Source of the DNA: an uncultured Emergencia sp.
Lineage (GTDB): Bacteria > Bacillota > Clostridia > Peptostreptococcales > Anaerovoracaceae
Length of the DNA stretch: 38,738 bases
NCBI GenBank assembly: GCA_904420065.1
Contig: CAJFTU010000036.1
Location: 1 to 38,738, forward strand
Reading direction: 5' to 3'
Below, piece by piece: positions 20,831-29,437 of the stretch. Position numbers and translations under genes: made by a program. Numbering within the stretch: the first letter of the stretch is position 1; each line of letters begins with the position of its first letter. The notes beneath the pieces were generated by a model. It was not told the DNA's origin. It did no database searches and saw only the letters and a list, made by a program, of their open reading frames with translations.

Positions 20831-21400
20831 ATGACCGTATTGGAATTATTGGAAGAAATTGAAGACATCGTCGATACCGCGCCGGGTTTGCCTCTGACGG
20901 GAAAGATCATGGTCGATGCCGACGAAGTTCTGGAGATTGTCCGTGAGATCAGGCTGAGCCTGCCGGATGACGTTCAACAGGCCAAATGGGTGAAGGACGA
21001 GAAAGAACGGATCTTGGGCGAGGCAAAGTCGGAGTACGAGAAGATCATTGTAGAGGCTAAAAAGCAGGCGGATTATCTGGTGGAAACAGACGACATAACG
21101 CTGCGGGCGCAGAAACTGGCCGATGAGATTCGGCAGAATGCGGAGGAATACGCCAGGATATTGAAGATGCGTACATACGATTATGTGGACAAGATGCTCT
21201 ACGATATGCAGGCAAAGATGGATGATCTGAACCTGAAATATTTCGGAGAGATGTACGCTAATCTGGAGAAATCTTTCGAGGAGATCGGCGGTGTGCTCCA
21301 GAACAATCGGGACGAAATCAAAGAGATGGCCTATCGTACGCAGAACGGAGAGGATTCCGTCTATATCCGTCAGGATCAGGAAGAATCGCCGGTCGAATAG
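20831..21400 (+). CDS. Cytoplasmic coiled-coil protein, unknown (DivIVA / ATPase-b-like helix)
   Basis: A 189-residue, highly charged protein. Residues about 1-45 form a small N-terminal region (LPLTGKIMVDADEVLEIVRE), and about 50-165 are a nearly unbroken heptad-rich helix (EKERILGEAKSEYEKIIVEA). There is no signal peptide or membrane segment. Such proteins next to coaD in clostridia are often labelled ATPase because the helix resembles F-type ATPase subunit b, but no nucleotide-binding motif is visible. A DivIVA-like structural role is an alternative. AGGAGG precedes the ATG, 12 bases after coaD, so it belongs to the operon. Confidence 0.75.
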   Translation: MTVLELLEEIEDIVDTAPGLPLTGKIMVDADEVLEIVREIRLSLPDDVQQAKWVKDEKERILGEAKSEYEKIIVEAKKQADYLVETDDITLRAQKLADEIRQNAEEYARILKMRTYDYVDKMLYDMQAKMDDLNLKYFGEMYANLEKSFEEIGGVLQNNRDEIKEMAYRTQNGEDSVYIRQDQEESPVE

Positions 21401-21441
21401 GGAACAGGAATAAAACCCATAGATGGAGAATATGCTCTACT

Positions 21442-22362
21442 ATGGGTTTTCATGTACTTAAAAGTGAAAAAAACAAGAACAGATTTGTCGTAGGCGGCGC
21501 TATACTGTGCTGCCTGATCATGGTCGTCTTTCCCGAAATAACGGCTCAGGCGTCCAGGGAAGCCGTAAATATCTGGCTGAACTCGGTGGTTCCTACCCTA
21601 TTTCCTTTTTTTATCGCTGCGAATTTCCTGAAAAAAACCGGGATGGTCAGCCGGATATCGCCGAAAATCTATCCGTTTGTAATGGCGCTGCTGTCGGGTT
21701 ACCCAATGGGAGCGCGAATTACAGGTGATTACTATCGGGCGGGTCTGATCGACAGAGACCAGATGAACTGGATTCTCAGCTACAGTATGGTAACCGGACC
21801 GGCTTTTCTCGTCGGCGCGGTGGGCGTAGGGTTTCTCGGTTCTCATCGTCTGGGCCTTGTTCTGTGTATAAGCCATTACGGCGGCGCTCTGATCAACAGC
21901 GCGTTCTACGGAGCAAAAAAAGCGGGAGCCAAGCCGGTGAAGAGCAGCGCTTCGGGCCGCGGCGACAGCTATTATAATCTGCTGACCGACAGCATATTGG
22001 ACAGCTTCCGTTCCATTGCCATAATTTTGGCCTATATCGTTATCTTTATGATTGCGACGGATCTGCTTCAGTTTTCCGGAGCGCTCAGCATGCTGCCCGG
22101 AGGAGAGGGCGCGGCTCTGGCCAAAGGAATTCTGGAAATGACGGTGGGCTGCAGCAGCCTTTCGGTCTGCAGCTGCAGCGAGGCTTCCAAAGCGGCGCTG
22201 GCTTCTTTTATCGTGTCTTTCGGTGGTCTTTCTGTAATGGGGCAGTCCATGAGCATGCTGTACGGCTGCGGCGTGAGTCTGTGGCAGCTGTTCAAGATGA
22301 AGCTGTCGCAGGGAGTTATCAGCGGAATATTGGCTTTTTCCCTGAGCTGTTTTGTGATATGA
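21442..22362 (+). CDS. ylbJ: YlbJ-type sporulation integral membrane protein
   Basis: A 306-residue polytopic membrane protein of the nucleoside-recognition (Gate) family. NIWLNSVVPTLFPFFIAANF, then ALLSGYPMGARITGDYYRAG, match YlbJ, which is needed for spore cortex formation in Bacillus. About seven to eight hydrophobic segments are visible. Its position between coaD and tmcAL is the usual Firmicutes order. The ribosome binding site is weak (GGAGA about 14 bases upstream). Its stop overlaps the next start (ATGA). Confidence 0.87.
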   Translation: MGFHVLKSEKNKNRFVVGGAILCCLIMVVFPEITAQASREAVNIWLNSVVPTLFPFFIAANFLKKTGMVSRISPKIYPFVMALLSGYPMGARITGDYYRAGLIDRDQMNWILSYSMVTGPAFLVGAVGVGFLGSHRLGLVLCISHYGGALINSAFYGAKKAGAKPVKSSASGRGDSYYNLLTDSILDSFRSIAIILAYIVIFMIATDLLQFSGALSMLPGGEGAALAKGILEMTVGCSSLSVCSCSEASKAALASFIVSFGGLSVMGQSMSMLYGCGVSLWQLFKMKLSQGVISGILAFSLSCFVI

Positions 22363-23492
22363 TAAGAGGCATGAAGAGTTTAGGAATTATTGCGGAATTC
22401 AATCCCTTTCATCAGGGACATCAGTATTTGATCGACAAAGCGATGGAAGAAACCGGTTCAGACGTCTGTGTCGCCGTGATGAGCGGGAACTTTACGCAGA
22501 GAGGGATTCCCGCAGTACAGGACAAGTGGACGCGGGCGGAAGCGGCGGTGAAACAGGGCGTCAATCTGGTGGTGGAGCTGCCGGTGGTTTTTTCCTGCAG
22601 CAGCGCGGAATATTTTGCCAGGGGCGGCGTGGATATTTTAGAGGGATTCGGCTGTATCGACCGTATTGCTTTCGGCAGCGAAAGCGGCGATATAGGAGAG
22701 CTTCGCCGGGCGGCCGATTTTCTTCTGCGCTTCGACAGAGAAATTCACCAGAAAGTTCAGGCTCTTGTCAAAGCGGGAGAAGTCTATCCAAAAGCGCGTC
22801 AGAGAACGGTAGAGCAGATCGGCGGGGATTTTGATCTTTCCGCCCTTAGGGAGCCCAACAATATTTTGGCCGTAGAGTACCTGAAGCGATTGAGAAGGAT
22901 AGAACCCTATACGACGAGGCGCAAAGGCGACGGTTATCATCAAAGCGCCTCGCAGATCCGCAGTGAGCTTGCTGAGAGGGAACCGGAGAGATTTGCGCGG
23001 ATGAGCAGGATATACTGGGAACTTGTAAGTTCCCGGATTCTTCAGACCGACGGTTCTCGGCTGGAACAGATGTTTTCCGCCGGAGAAGGACTGGGCAACA
23101 AGCTGAAGAAAGAAGTTCGCTGCGCGTCGTCGGCAGAGCAGCTGATCATGCGAGTAAAATCCAAAGCTTATACCCACAGCCGCATTTCCCGGCTTTTAAC
23201 ACAGGTGCTTTTGGACATCGACGAACCGGATGCGAGAGAAGGACAGCCTTATATACGGGTGCTGGCTTTTGACCGAACGGGAGCTGCATTTTTAAAGGAA
23301 ATGAAAAAAAAAGAGTGCGCTTTGCTGCCGGTTATAACCAACATTAACAAAGAAGCTGGGCGGTATCCGGAGATTCAAAAGACATTGCAGAAGGATATTT
23401 TGGCTTCGGATATTTACAATATTATAGCCGGAAAGGATCTTTACGCGTGTTCGGATTATGTGATGCGGCCGAATGCAGCGGATCGGCGGTGA
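22359..23492 (+). CDS. tmcAL: tRNA(Met) cytidine acetate ligase (YlbM)
   Basis: A 377-residue ATP-dependent ligase that puts acetate on the wobble cytidine of elongator tRNA-Met. GIIAEFNPFHQGHQYLI is the N-terminal nucleotidyltransferase motif (HxGH-type); MSGNFTQRGIPAVQDKW and LREPNNILAVEYLKRL are further family motifs. I start at the ATG at 22359 because it overlaps the ylbJ stop (ATGA), which adds MIRG before the family's usual MKSLGI start; the ATG at 22371 is the alternative. The acetate kinase gene next to it uses the same substrate. No strong terminator follows, only an imperfect GCAGCC/GGCTGC hairpin at about 23493-23524. Confidence 0.9.
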   Translation: MIRGMKSLGIIAEFNPFHQGHQYLIDKAMEETGSDVCVAVMSGNFTQRGIPAVQDKWTRAEAAVKQGVNLVVELPVVFSCSSAEYFARGGVDILEGFGCIDRIAFGSESGDIGELRRAADFLLRFDREIHQKVQALVKAGEVYPKARQRTVEQIGGDFDLSALREPNNILAVEYLKRLRRIEPYTTRRKGDGYHQSASQIRSELAEREPERFARMSRIYWELVSSRILQTDGSRLEQMFSAGEGLGNKLKKEVRCASSAEQLIMRVKSKAYTHSRISRLLTQVLLDIDEPDAREGQPYIRVLAFDRTGAAFLKEMKKKECALLPVITNINKEAGRYPEIQKTLQKDILASDIYNIIAGKDLYACSDYVMRPNAADRR

Positions 23493-23636
23493 AGGCAGCC
23501 TGCGGAGAATGCACAAGGCTGCTTAGTTGTAAGAGAATTTCCGAGATAGGATTTTTGTGAAAAAATGCCCCGCGAACGGCCTGCAATATTTCACCTAAGA
23601 CCGGGTTCAAGACAGAAGCCGAATTCCAAAAATTCC

Positions 23637-23665
23637 TTGATTTTACGGGGTCTGAGGTGTATAAT
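23637..23665 (+). promoter_or_regulatory. Sigma-A promoter for ackA
   Basis: -35 TTGATT (23637-23642), a 17-base spacer and -10 TATAAT (23660-23665), about 40 bases upstream of the start codon. Confidence 0.78.
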
Positions 23666-23704
23666 TTTAAGGTCAATATAGGAAGAAAATATGGAGGATT
23701 TGGA

Positions 23705-24910
23705 ATGAACGTTTTAGTAATCAACTGCGGAAGTTCTTCGCTGAAATATCAGATTTTGGATATGGAGAATGAAACCCTGCTCTGTAAAGGCCTGGTTGAA
23801 CGAATCGGCATGGACGGTTCTGTGATTACCCACGAGAAGATCGGAATGGATAAGGTTAAAAAGGAAGTACCGATGAAGGATCACAAGGACGCGATCAAAC
23901 AGGTGCTGGATGCCGTTCAGAATGCAGAGTACGGTGTAGTTTCTTCTATGGCTGATATCGGCGCGGTAGGTCATCGTGTTGTTCATGCAGGAGAAAAGTT
24001 CGCTGAATCTGTACTCATCGACGAGAAAGTCATCGCAGCGTTGGAAGAATGCGTTGAACTGGCGCCGCTGCACAATACCCCGAATCTGTACGGTATTGCG
24101 GCCTGCCAGGAACTGATGCCGGATACGCCGATGGTAGCTGTTTTCGACACGGCTTTCCATCAGACGATGCCGCCTGAATCCTATATCTACGCAATTCCGT
24201 ATGAATACTACGAAAAGTACGGAATCAGAAGATACGGATTCCACGGAACTTCCCATAAATATGTAGCACAGAGAGCGGCTTCTATGCTCAATGTCAACAT
24301 CAACGATTTGAAGCTGATCACCTGCCATCTGGGCAATGGAGCGTCTGTATCGGCAATTAAACACGGAAGATGCATAGATACTTCCATGGGATTTACTCCT
24401 CTTGAAGGACTGGTAATGGGAACGAGAAGCGGCGATATCGACCCGGCAATCGTAACCTATATCCGTCAGAAAGAAAATCTGCCGCAGGGCGCGGTTAACG
24501 AGATTCTGAATAAGAAGTCCGGCGTTCTGGGAATTTCCGGCGTTTCCAGCGACTTCAGAGATCTGGAAGAAGCCGTAGCCGAGGGCAACGCGAGAGCGGC
24601 TCTGGCTCTTCGGGTATTCGCTAAGAAAGTTCGCTTCTACATTGGCGCGTACATTGCGGAGATGAACGGCGTAGATGCTATCGTATTTACAGCCGGAGTC
24701 GGTGAAAACGACATGAACATGAGAGAACTGATCTGCACGGATCTGGGGAATCTGGGAATCAAGCTGGATCTGATCAAAAACAAGATCAGGGGCAAGGAGA
24801 CCGTCATCTCCACAGAGGATTCCAAGGTTAAACTTCTTCTGATTCCGACCAACGAGGAATTGATGATCGCAAGAGATACCTACAATATTGCGCAGAAATC
24901 TGCAAAATAA
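23705..24910 (+). CDS. ackA: Acetate kinase
   Basis: A 401-residue enzyme that converts acetyl phosphate and ADP to acetate and ATP, the energy-yielding end of acetate fermentation. Motifs: [14 protein letters not shown] (phosphate 1), [43 protein letters not shown] and FTAGVGEND. The ATG at 23705 has GGAGG 8 bases upstream and gives the standard N-terminus; an in-frame upstream start is rejected. No phosphotransacetylase gene lies in the window. Confidence 0.97.
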   Translation: MNVLVINCGSSSLKYQILDMENETLLCKGLVERIGMDGSVITHEKIGMDKVKKEVPMKDHKDAIKQVLDAVQNAEYGVVSSMADIGAVGHRVVHAGEKFAESVLIDEKVIAALEECVELAPLHNTPNLYGIAACQELMPDTPMVAVFDTAFHQTMPPESYIYAIPYEYYEKYGIRRYGFHGTSHKYVAQRAASMLNVNINDLKLITCHLGNGASVSAIKHGRCIDTSMGFTPLEGLVMGTRSGDIDPAIVTYIRQKENLPQGAVNEILNKKSGVLGISGVSSDFRDLEEAVAEGNARAALALRVFAKKVRFYIGAYIAEMNGVDAIVFTAGVGENDMNMRELICTDLGNLGIKLDLIKNKIRGKETVISTEDSKVKLLLIPTNEELMIARDTYNIAQKSAK

Positions 24911-24912
24911 TG

Positions 24913-24941
24913 TTGACTTTGCGAGGCGTTAAGTATATACT
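24913..24941 (+). promoter_or_regulatory. Sigma-A promoter for rpmF
   Basis: -35 TTGACT (24913-24918), a 17-base spacer and -10 TATACT (24936-24941), starting right after the ackA stop codon. Confidence 0.75.
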
Positions 24942-25002
24942 TTAGAAGTTGACATGAACGATGAAGTTTAAATATAACAAGAAAAACAGGGAGGTGTAGA
25001 CA

Positions 25003-25182
25003 ATGGCAGTTCCAAAGAGGAAAACCTCTAAAGCAAGAAGAGACAAGAGAAAATCTCAGAACATGAAAAAATCGCTGCCGGGACTTTCAATCTGCCCGCA
25101 GTGTCATGAACCAAAGCTTCCGCACAGAGTGTGCCCGAATTGCAATTATTACGACGGAAAGGAAGTCGTAGCAGAAGCTTAA
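25003..25182 (+). CDS. rpmF: 50S ribosomal protein L32, zinc-binding form
   Basis: A 59-residue ribosomal protein: [20 protein letters not shown] followed by a zinc ribbon with C31-x2-C34 (CPQC) and C44-x2-C47 (CPNC), then [16 protein letters not shown] precedes the ATG. In many bacteria a DUF177/YceD gene stands directly upstream of rpmF; here ackA and rpmF are separated by only 92 bases, which hold the rpmF promoter. Confidence 0.97.
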   Translation: MAVPKRKTSKARRDKRKSQNMKKSLPGLSICPQCHEPKLPHRVCPNCNYYDGKEVVAEA

Positions 25183-25205
25183 TTGAAGAATTAGCATTGC
25201 AGGAG

Positions 25206-25240
25206 AAGACCTGTGCTGAAAGACAGCGCGGGTCTTTTTT
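25206..25240 (+). terminator. Terminator after rpmF
   Basis: AAGACCTGTGCTG (25206-25218) pairs with CAGCGCGGGTCTT (25224-25236) with two wobble pairs and a 5-base loop, ending in TTTTTT. Confidence 0.88.
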
Positions 25241-25262
25241 ACATGACGGCAGAACTGAAAGG

Positions 25263-25304
25263 AGGACAGCCGCGAGATGGTGTTTCGGGCCGGACGGCTG
25301 TCCT
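25263..25304 (-). terminator. Possible terminator after dapA
   Basis: AGGACAGCCG (25263-25272) and CGGCTGTCCT (25295-25304) are perfect inverted repeats separated by 22 bases, just past the dapA stop. Only a short T tract (CCTTTC) follows on the minus strand, so termination may be weak. Confidence 0.45.
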
Positions 25305-25320
25305 GATTAAAAACGGAAAA

Positions 25321-26205
25321 CTACTTTACTTTGATGCCGTAGCGGGCCATTTCGTCGTACAGACAGTAGAGCGTTTCATTGGAAGGTTCGCACATCGGCA
25401 GACGATATTCCCGTTCAATATAGCCCATGATATTCAGCGCGGCCTTTACCGGAATCGGATTGACTTCCTTAAACAGGGCGCGGATCAGCGGAATCATGGC
25501 AAGCTGCGACTTTGCGGCAGACTTGTATCGGCCTTTCAGAAAATCAGTGGTCATCTGGTGATATTCTGCAGGAATGATGTTAGCCGCCGTGGAAATGCAT
25601 CCGATACCGCCCACAGACATGATCGGTATGGTCTGATCGTCGTTTCCGGAATAGAGATCGAAATCCCGTCCGGTCAGTGCCGCGATTCTGCAGATCTGAG
25701 AGATATCTCCGCTGGCCTCTTTGATCCCTGCGATGTTTGGATGCTTGCTGAGTTCCAAAACGGTTTCCGGTTCTATATTCACGCCGGTTCTGCTCTTTAC
25801 CGAGTACATGATGACCGGCAGATCGGTATAGTCGGCAATTTTGGTATAGTGCTCGATCAGTCCCTTCTGGGTGGCTTTATTGTAGTACGGAGTGACGATC
25901 AGCAGTCCGTCTGCGCCGGAATACTGGATTTCTTTGGCTAAGTACATGGAATGGGCGGTATCGTTGCTGCCGGCTCCGGCGATTACCGGTATGCGTCGGT
26001 CGACTGTTTTAACGGTAAATTCAATGATCGACAGCTTTTCAACGGCAGTCAGGGTAGAAGCTTCTCCGGTAGTGCCGCAGACGACGATGGCGTCGGTACC
26101 GGACTGGATCTGCCACTGGATAAGCCGCTGCAGCGCATCGTAATCGACCCTTCCGTCCTTAAAAGGTGTAACAAGAGCTACACCGGAACCTTTGAATAAT
26201 GACAT
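25321..26205 (-). CDS. dapA: 4-hydroxy-tetrahydrodipicolinate synthase
   Basis: A 294-residue TIM-barrel lyase that condenses pyruvate with aspartate semialdehyde, the first committed step to diaminopimelate and lysine and, in spore formers, dipicolinate. GVALVTPF, VVCGTTGEASTL (T45-T46), TPYYNK, Y134 and the Schiff-base lysine K162 in GIKEASG are present. The loop that usually reads YNVPSRT is YSVKSRT here, keeping R139. AAAGGAG precedes the ATG. It is transcribed away from the ATP-grasp gene; asd, which makes its substrate, lies 2 kb away on the other strand. Confidence 0.93.
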   Translation of the reverse strand: MSLFKGSGVALVTPFKDGRVDYDALQRLIQWQIQSGTDAIVVCGTTGEASTLTAVEKLSIIEFTVKTVDRRIPVIAGAGSNDTAHSMYLAKEIQYSGADGLLIVTPYYNKATQKGLIEHYTKIADYTDLPVIMYSVKSRTGVNIEPETVLELSKHPNIAGIKEASGDISQICRIAALTGRDFDLYSGNDDQTIPIMSVGGIGCISTAANIIPAEYHQMTTDFLKGRYKSAAKSQLAMIPLIRALFKEVNPIPVKAALNIMGYIEREYRLPMCEPSNETLYCLYDEMARYGIKVK

Positions 26206-26296
26206 AGGCAGCTCCTTTCTGCTAAAGACTTTTTATTATCATATTCGATATTGGGAAATTTTGTTCACCTTGTGGGGAATATTGACAGATGGAATA

Positions 26297-26324
26297 TTGC
26301 ATTTTTTGTGGTAGTGTTTATAAT
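26297..26324 (+). promoter_or_regulatory. Promoter for the ATP-grasp/LRR gene
   Basis: -35 TTGCAT (26297-26302), a 16-base spacer and -10 TATAAT (26319-26324). A second TATAAT at 26387-26392 has no good -35. The AT-rich 243-base gap (26206-26448) also has to hold the divergent dapA promoter. Confidence 0.5.
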
Positions 26325-26448
26325 ATATATGGAATTTTTTATGGCAAATTTTAGATTTTTTTTATCTCTGCTTCATCTTTTTTCGCTATAATAAATACGA
26401 TATTTTTCTGCACAAGTAATGTAAACACAAATCGTATAGAGAAAGCAG

Positions 26449-28059
26449 ATGGGTTATATGGTTAAAGAGGTATTTGACAAGATCAGAAGCAGAGGCATCT
26501 CGTATGTATTTTCGCGGACTCTGGAAGTCGTCCGGGGTAGATTAGGCGAAACAGACTATGGAATAGAAGAGAGGAAATGTATGGGTTTATTCAGGAGTAA
26601 AAGTAAAGGAAAAGAAAACGAAGTTATCAACAAAGAATACGAAGCGCGAAAATTCAATCTGCAAAAGGAACTGGAATTTCGCAAAGCCACCATCAGAATC
26701 GCCAAGAAAGAAGACGAAAACTATGCTTTGCCGGACGACAAGCCTCTGACGAAAGAACAGAAAGAGGAAATAGACGCATTCTGGAAGAAATACGAGTTTA
26801 TGGGCAAGATCGATTATCGGGCGTTTCAGGCGTTCTACAATCGTTCCGGTATTTTCGATCCGAGATATGTTCCCCATTATATTACCAAGTTTTACTTAAG
26901 GCCGAATACGGCGCCGCAGAAATACATCACGGCTTTTCAGAATAAGGCCTATCTGCCTGTGCTTTTGTCCAACGTTAAACAGCCGGATACCATCGTCAGA
27001 AAGATAGAAGGCCTTTACTACGACAGGGATTCCAATCATATTTCTCTGAAGGAGGCGGTGGATATCTGTCTCGAGACGCTGAACGGCGGACGGGAAATCG
27101 TCGTAAAGCCAAGTGGTCTTGCAGGCGGAAAAGGCGTGGAATTTTTCTCCAGCGCCACAGAGGAAGAGCTGACAAAGGTCTTTTGTGAAAAAGGCAGACT
27201 CTTTGTCGTACAGAAGGCGATCCGCCAGCATCCGGAAATGGCGGCTCTCAATCAGAGCACAGTGAACACGGTCAGACTGACCACGTTTCTTTACAAAGGA
27301 AAATTTATTCCGGCGGCCGCACTGATCAAGGTAGGAAGTCCTAACGTGAGAGTGGACAACTACAAGCACGGCGGCTGTCTCCTTGGTGTGAATATGGACG
27401 GTTCCGTTCTGCCGTGGGCTTTGGATATCGATCGCCGCAGGATTACGGAACTGCCGTCGGGCGTAAAGCTGGGCGAGGGCGGATTTGCGCAGGTACCGTG
27501 CTTTGACAGCGTACTGAAGACCGCGGAAAAGGCTCATTACGATATACCGAAGATCAAACTCATTTCCTGGGATATCGCCATAGATGACGAAAACGAAGCG
27601 GAAATTATCGAAGCCAACTTCGGTGGAGATCTGCGCATGCACCAGGTTTTGACCGGACCGGTGTTCGGCGACATGACGGAGAAGATATTGGACTATTATA
27701 TGCTTCGGAAGTATTCCAAACCGGGCATTACCGAGGAGTTCGACTATAACGAATACGCGGACCGCATAGAAATTACCGGTTACGCCGGTCACGACGCGGA
27801 TGTCGTCATACCGGCTGAGATCGCAGGAAAACCGGTCAAAGAAATCGGACAGTATGCCTTTGGCTTCAAGAAAGAGATCAAGTCGATAACCGTTCCGGAG
27901 AGTGTAGAAGTGCTTCGGGATCACTGCTTCTTTGGCTGTACTTCCATGCATACGCTGAACATCAATCTTGATAACCTGAAGACGGTAGCAGCGTCGACGG
28001 TAAATCGCTGCTACAAACTGGATAAGGACTTCAAAGAAAAGATCCGGGCATTGGAATAA
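26449..28059 (+). CDS. Sugar-transfer-type ATP-grasp protein with C-terminal BspA-type leucine-rich repeats
   Basis: A 536-residue soluble protein. Residues about 110-425 resemble the sugar-transfer-associated ATP-grasp group: VVKPSGLAGGKGVEFF (ATP-binding lysine and glycine loop), NQSTVNTVRLTTFLY, GGCLLGVNMDGSV, and ISWDIAIDDENEAEIIEANF, which carries the acidic metal ligands. These proteins ligate unknown substrates in polysaccharide or envelope loci. From about 427 to the end it switches to LRR_5-like repeats (VVIPAEIAGKPVKEIGQYAF, SITVPESVEVLRDHCFFGCT). The first ATG (26449) has a weak ribosome binding site; an ATG at 26581 (residue 45) has a good AGAGG and is a real alternative. A single-gene unit with its own promoter and terminator. 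Confidence 0.78.
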   Translation: MGYMVKEVFDKIRSRGISYVFSRTLEVVRGRLGETDYGIEERKCMGLFRSKSKGKENEVINKEYEARKFNLQKELEFRKATIRIAKKEDENYALPDDKPLTKEQKEEIDAFWKKYEFMGKIDYRAFQAFYNRSGIFDPRYVPHYITKFYLRPNTAPQKYITAFQNKAYLPVLLSNVKQPDTIVRKIEGLYYDRDSNHISLKEAVDICLETLNGGREIVVKPSGLAGGKGVEFFSSATEEELTKVFCEKGRLFVVQKAIRQHPEMAALNQSTVNTVRLTTFLYKGKFIPAAALIKVGSPNVRVDNYKHGGCLLGVNMDGSVLPWALDIDRRRITELPSGVKLGEGGFAQVPCFDSVLKTAEKAHYDIPKIKLISWDIAIDDENEAEIIEANFGGDLRMHQVLTGPVFGDMTEKILDYYMLRKYSKPGITEEFDYNEYADRIEITGYAGHDADVVIPAEIAGKPVKEIGQYAFGFKKEIKSITVPESVEVLRDHCFFGCTSMHTLNINLDNLKTVAASTVNRCYKLDKDFKEKIRALE

Positions 28060-28113
28060 GCGCGGGTCCGAAAAAATTCACATACGGATAAAAGAGCGTT
28101 TTCCATTTCGAGC

Positions 28114-28179
28114 CGCTGCACAGAGCATCTTTTGTATCGAGAACCCGATTGGTTCTTGTGGTCTGTGCAGCGTTTTTTT
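28114..28179 (+). terminator. Nested-hairpin terminator after the ATP-grasp/LRR gene
   Basis: CGCTGCACAGA (28114-28124) pairs perfectly with TCTGTGCAGCG (28162-28172), followed by seven T. Inside the 37-base loop is a second hairpin, AGAACC (28140-28145) with GGTTCT (28151-28156). Confidence 0.85.
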
Positions 28180-28252
28180 CTTGCCGGAGAAACGCAGAAA
28201 GGGGTTGCCCGGAAACCGCTGCGGCGGCTCGGTTTGTTTGAAAAACAAGATG

Positions 28253-28281
28253 TTGAAAGATAGATGAATAAATGGTAAAAT
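28253..28281 (+). promoter_or_regulatory. Sigma-A promoter for asd
   Basis: -35 TTGAAA (28253-28258), a 17-base spacer and -10 TAAAAT (28276-28281), 49 bases upstream of the asd start codon. Confidence 0.65.
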
Positions 28282-28329
28282 ATTACGATATGATTGATAA
28301 GGCGAGGTATATGTAAAGGAGATAGGACA

Positions 28330-29424
28330 ATGAGACAGTTTGAAAAGAAATTGAAGGTCGGCATTTTAGGCGGAACAGGCATGGTCGGCCAGAGATTTAT
28401 CTCACTTTTGGAAAATCATCCGTGGTTTGAGGTGACGACGATTGCGGCCAGCGCGCGGAGCACGGGGAAGACTTATGAAGAAGCTGTCAGCGGCAGGTGG
28501 AAGATGACTACACCGATCCCGGAGGCGGTTAAACAGATAAAGGTGATGGACGTGAAAGACGTTGAAGCGGTAGCTTCGACGGTCGATTTTGTATTCAGCG
28601 CGGTGGACATGTCCAAAGAGGAGATCCGCGCCATAGAAGAAGCATACGCCAAGACGGAAACGCCGGTAGTATCCAACAACAGCGCTCATCGATGGACTCC
28701 GGACGTGCCGATGGTGATCCCCGAGATCAATATCGATCACTTTGACGTTATCCGCTATCAAAAAGAGAGGCTGGGGACCGAGAGAGGATTTATCGCGGTA
28801 AAGCCCAATTGCTCCATACAGGGATATGTGCCGGCTTTGGCAGCGTGGGCCGAATTTGAGCCTTATGAACTGGTTGTTACCACTTATCAGGCCATTTCCG
28901 GAGCAGGAAAGACTTTCGGAGACTGGCCGGAAATGGTGGAGAACATCATCCCGTATATCGGAGGCGAAGAGGAGAAGAGCGAACAGGAACCTCTGCGTAT
29001 CCTGGGACACATAGAAAACGGCCAGATCGTCAAGGCGAAGGAACCGACGATCACCTGCCAGTGTGTAAGAGTACCGGTATTGGACGGACATACGGCCGCT
29101 GTCTTTGTCAAGTTCAGGAAAAAACCGACAAAAGAACAGCTGATTCAAAAGCTGAGAGAATACAAGGGATTTCCGCAGGAGGCAGAACTTCCTAACGCGC
29201 CGAAACAGTTTATTCAGTACAGGGAAGAAGACGACCGCCCGCAGGTTAAGCTGGACGTCGACTTTGAGAACGGTTTTGGCGTAAGCATAGGCAGACTGAG
29301 AGAAGATACGGTATACGATTTTAAATTCATCGGCCTTGCGCATAATACGGTCAGAGGCGCAGCAGGCGGCGCAGTGCTCTGTGCTGAAGCCCTTGCGGAA
29401 AAAGGATATATTACAAACAAATAG
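28330..29424 (+). CDS. asd: Aspartate-semialdehyde dehydrogenase (archaeal/fungal-type subclass)
   Basis: A 364-residue NADPH enzyme that reduces aspartyl phosphate to aspartate semialdehyde, feeding lysine/diaminopimelate, threonine and methionine synthesis. VGILGGTGMVGQRFI is the nucleotide loop; the catalytic cysteine is C161 in KPNCSIQ; SGAGKTFGDWPEM and a late FIGLAHNTVRGAAGG follow. The NCSI context and length match the archaeal/fungal-type subfamily rather than the classic enterobacterial one. AAGGAG precedes the ATG at 28330; in-frame upstream starts are rejected. It precedes uppP by 13 bases. Confidence 0.92.
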   Translation: MRQFEKKLKVGILGGTGMVGQRFISLLENHPWFEVTTIAASARSTGKTYEEAVSGRWKMTTPIPEAVKQIKVMDVKDVEAVASTVDFVFSAVDMSKEEIRAIEEAYAKTETPVVSNNSAHRWTPDVPMVIPEINIDHFDVIRYQKERLGTERGFIAVKPNCSIQGYVPALAAWAEFEPYELVVTTYQAISGAGKTFGDWPEMVENIIPYIGGEEEKSEQEPLRILGHIENGQIVKAKEPTITCQCVRVPVLDGHTAAVFVKFRKKPTKEQLIQKLREYKGFPQEAELPNAPKQFIQYREEDDRPQVKLDVDFENGFGVSIGRLREDTVYDFKFIGLAHNTVRGAAGGAVLCAEALAEKGYITNK

Positions 29425-29437
29425 GGGGTAAATACAG

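Noticed and set aside
23492-23524. A terminator after tmcAL
   Set aside because: The GCAGCC/GGCTGC stem is short and imperfect and no T tract follows, so it is mentioned only under tmcAL.
26896-27951. A 351-codon minus-strand frame inside the ATP-grasp/LRR gene
   Set aside because: Shadow frame; the plus-strand protein has coherent ATP-grasp motifs.
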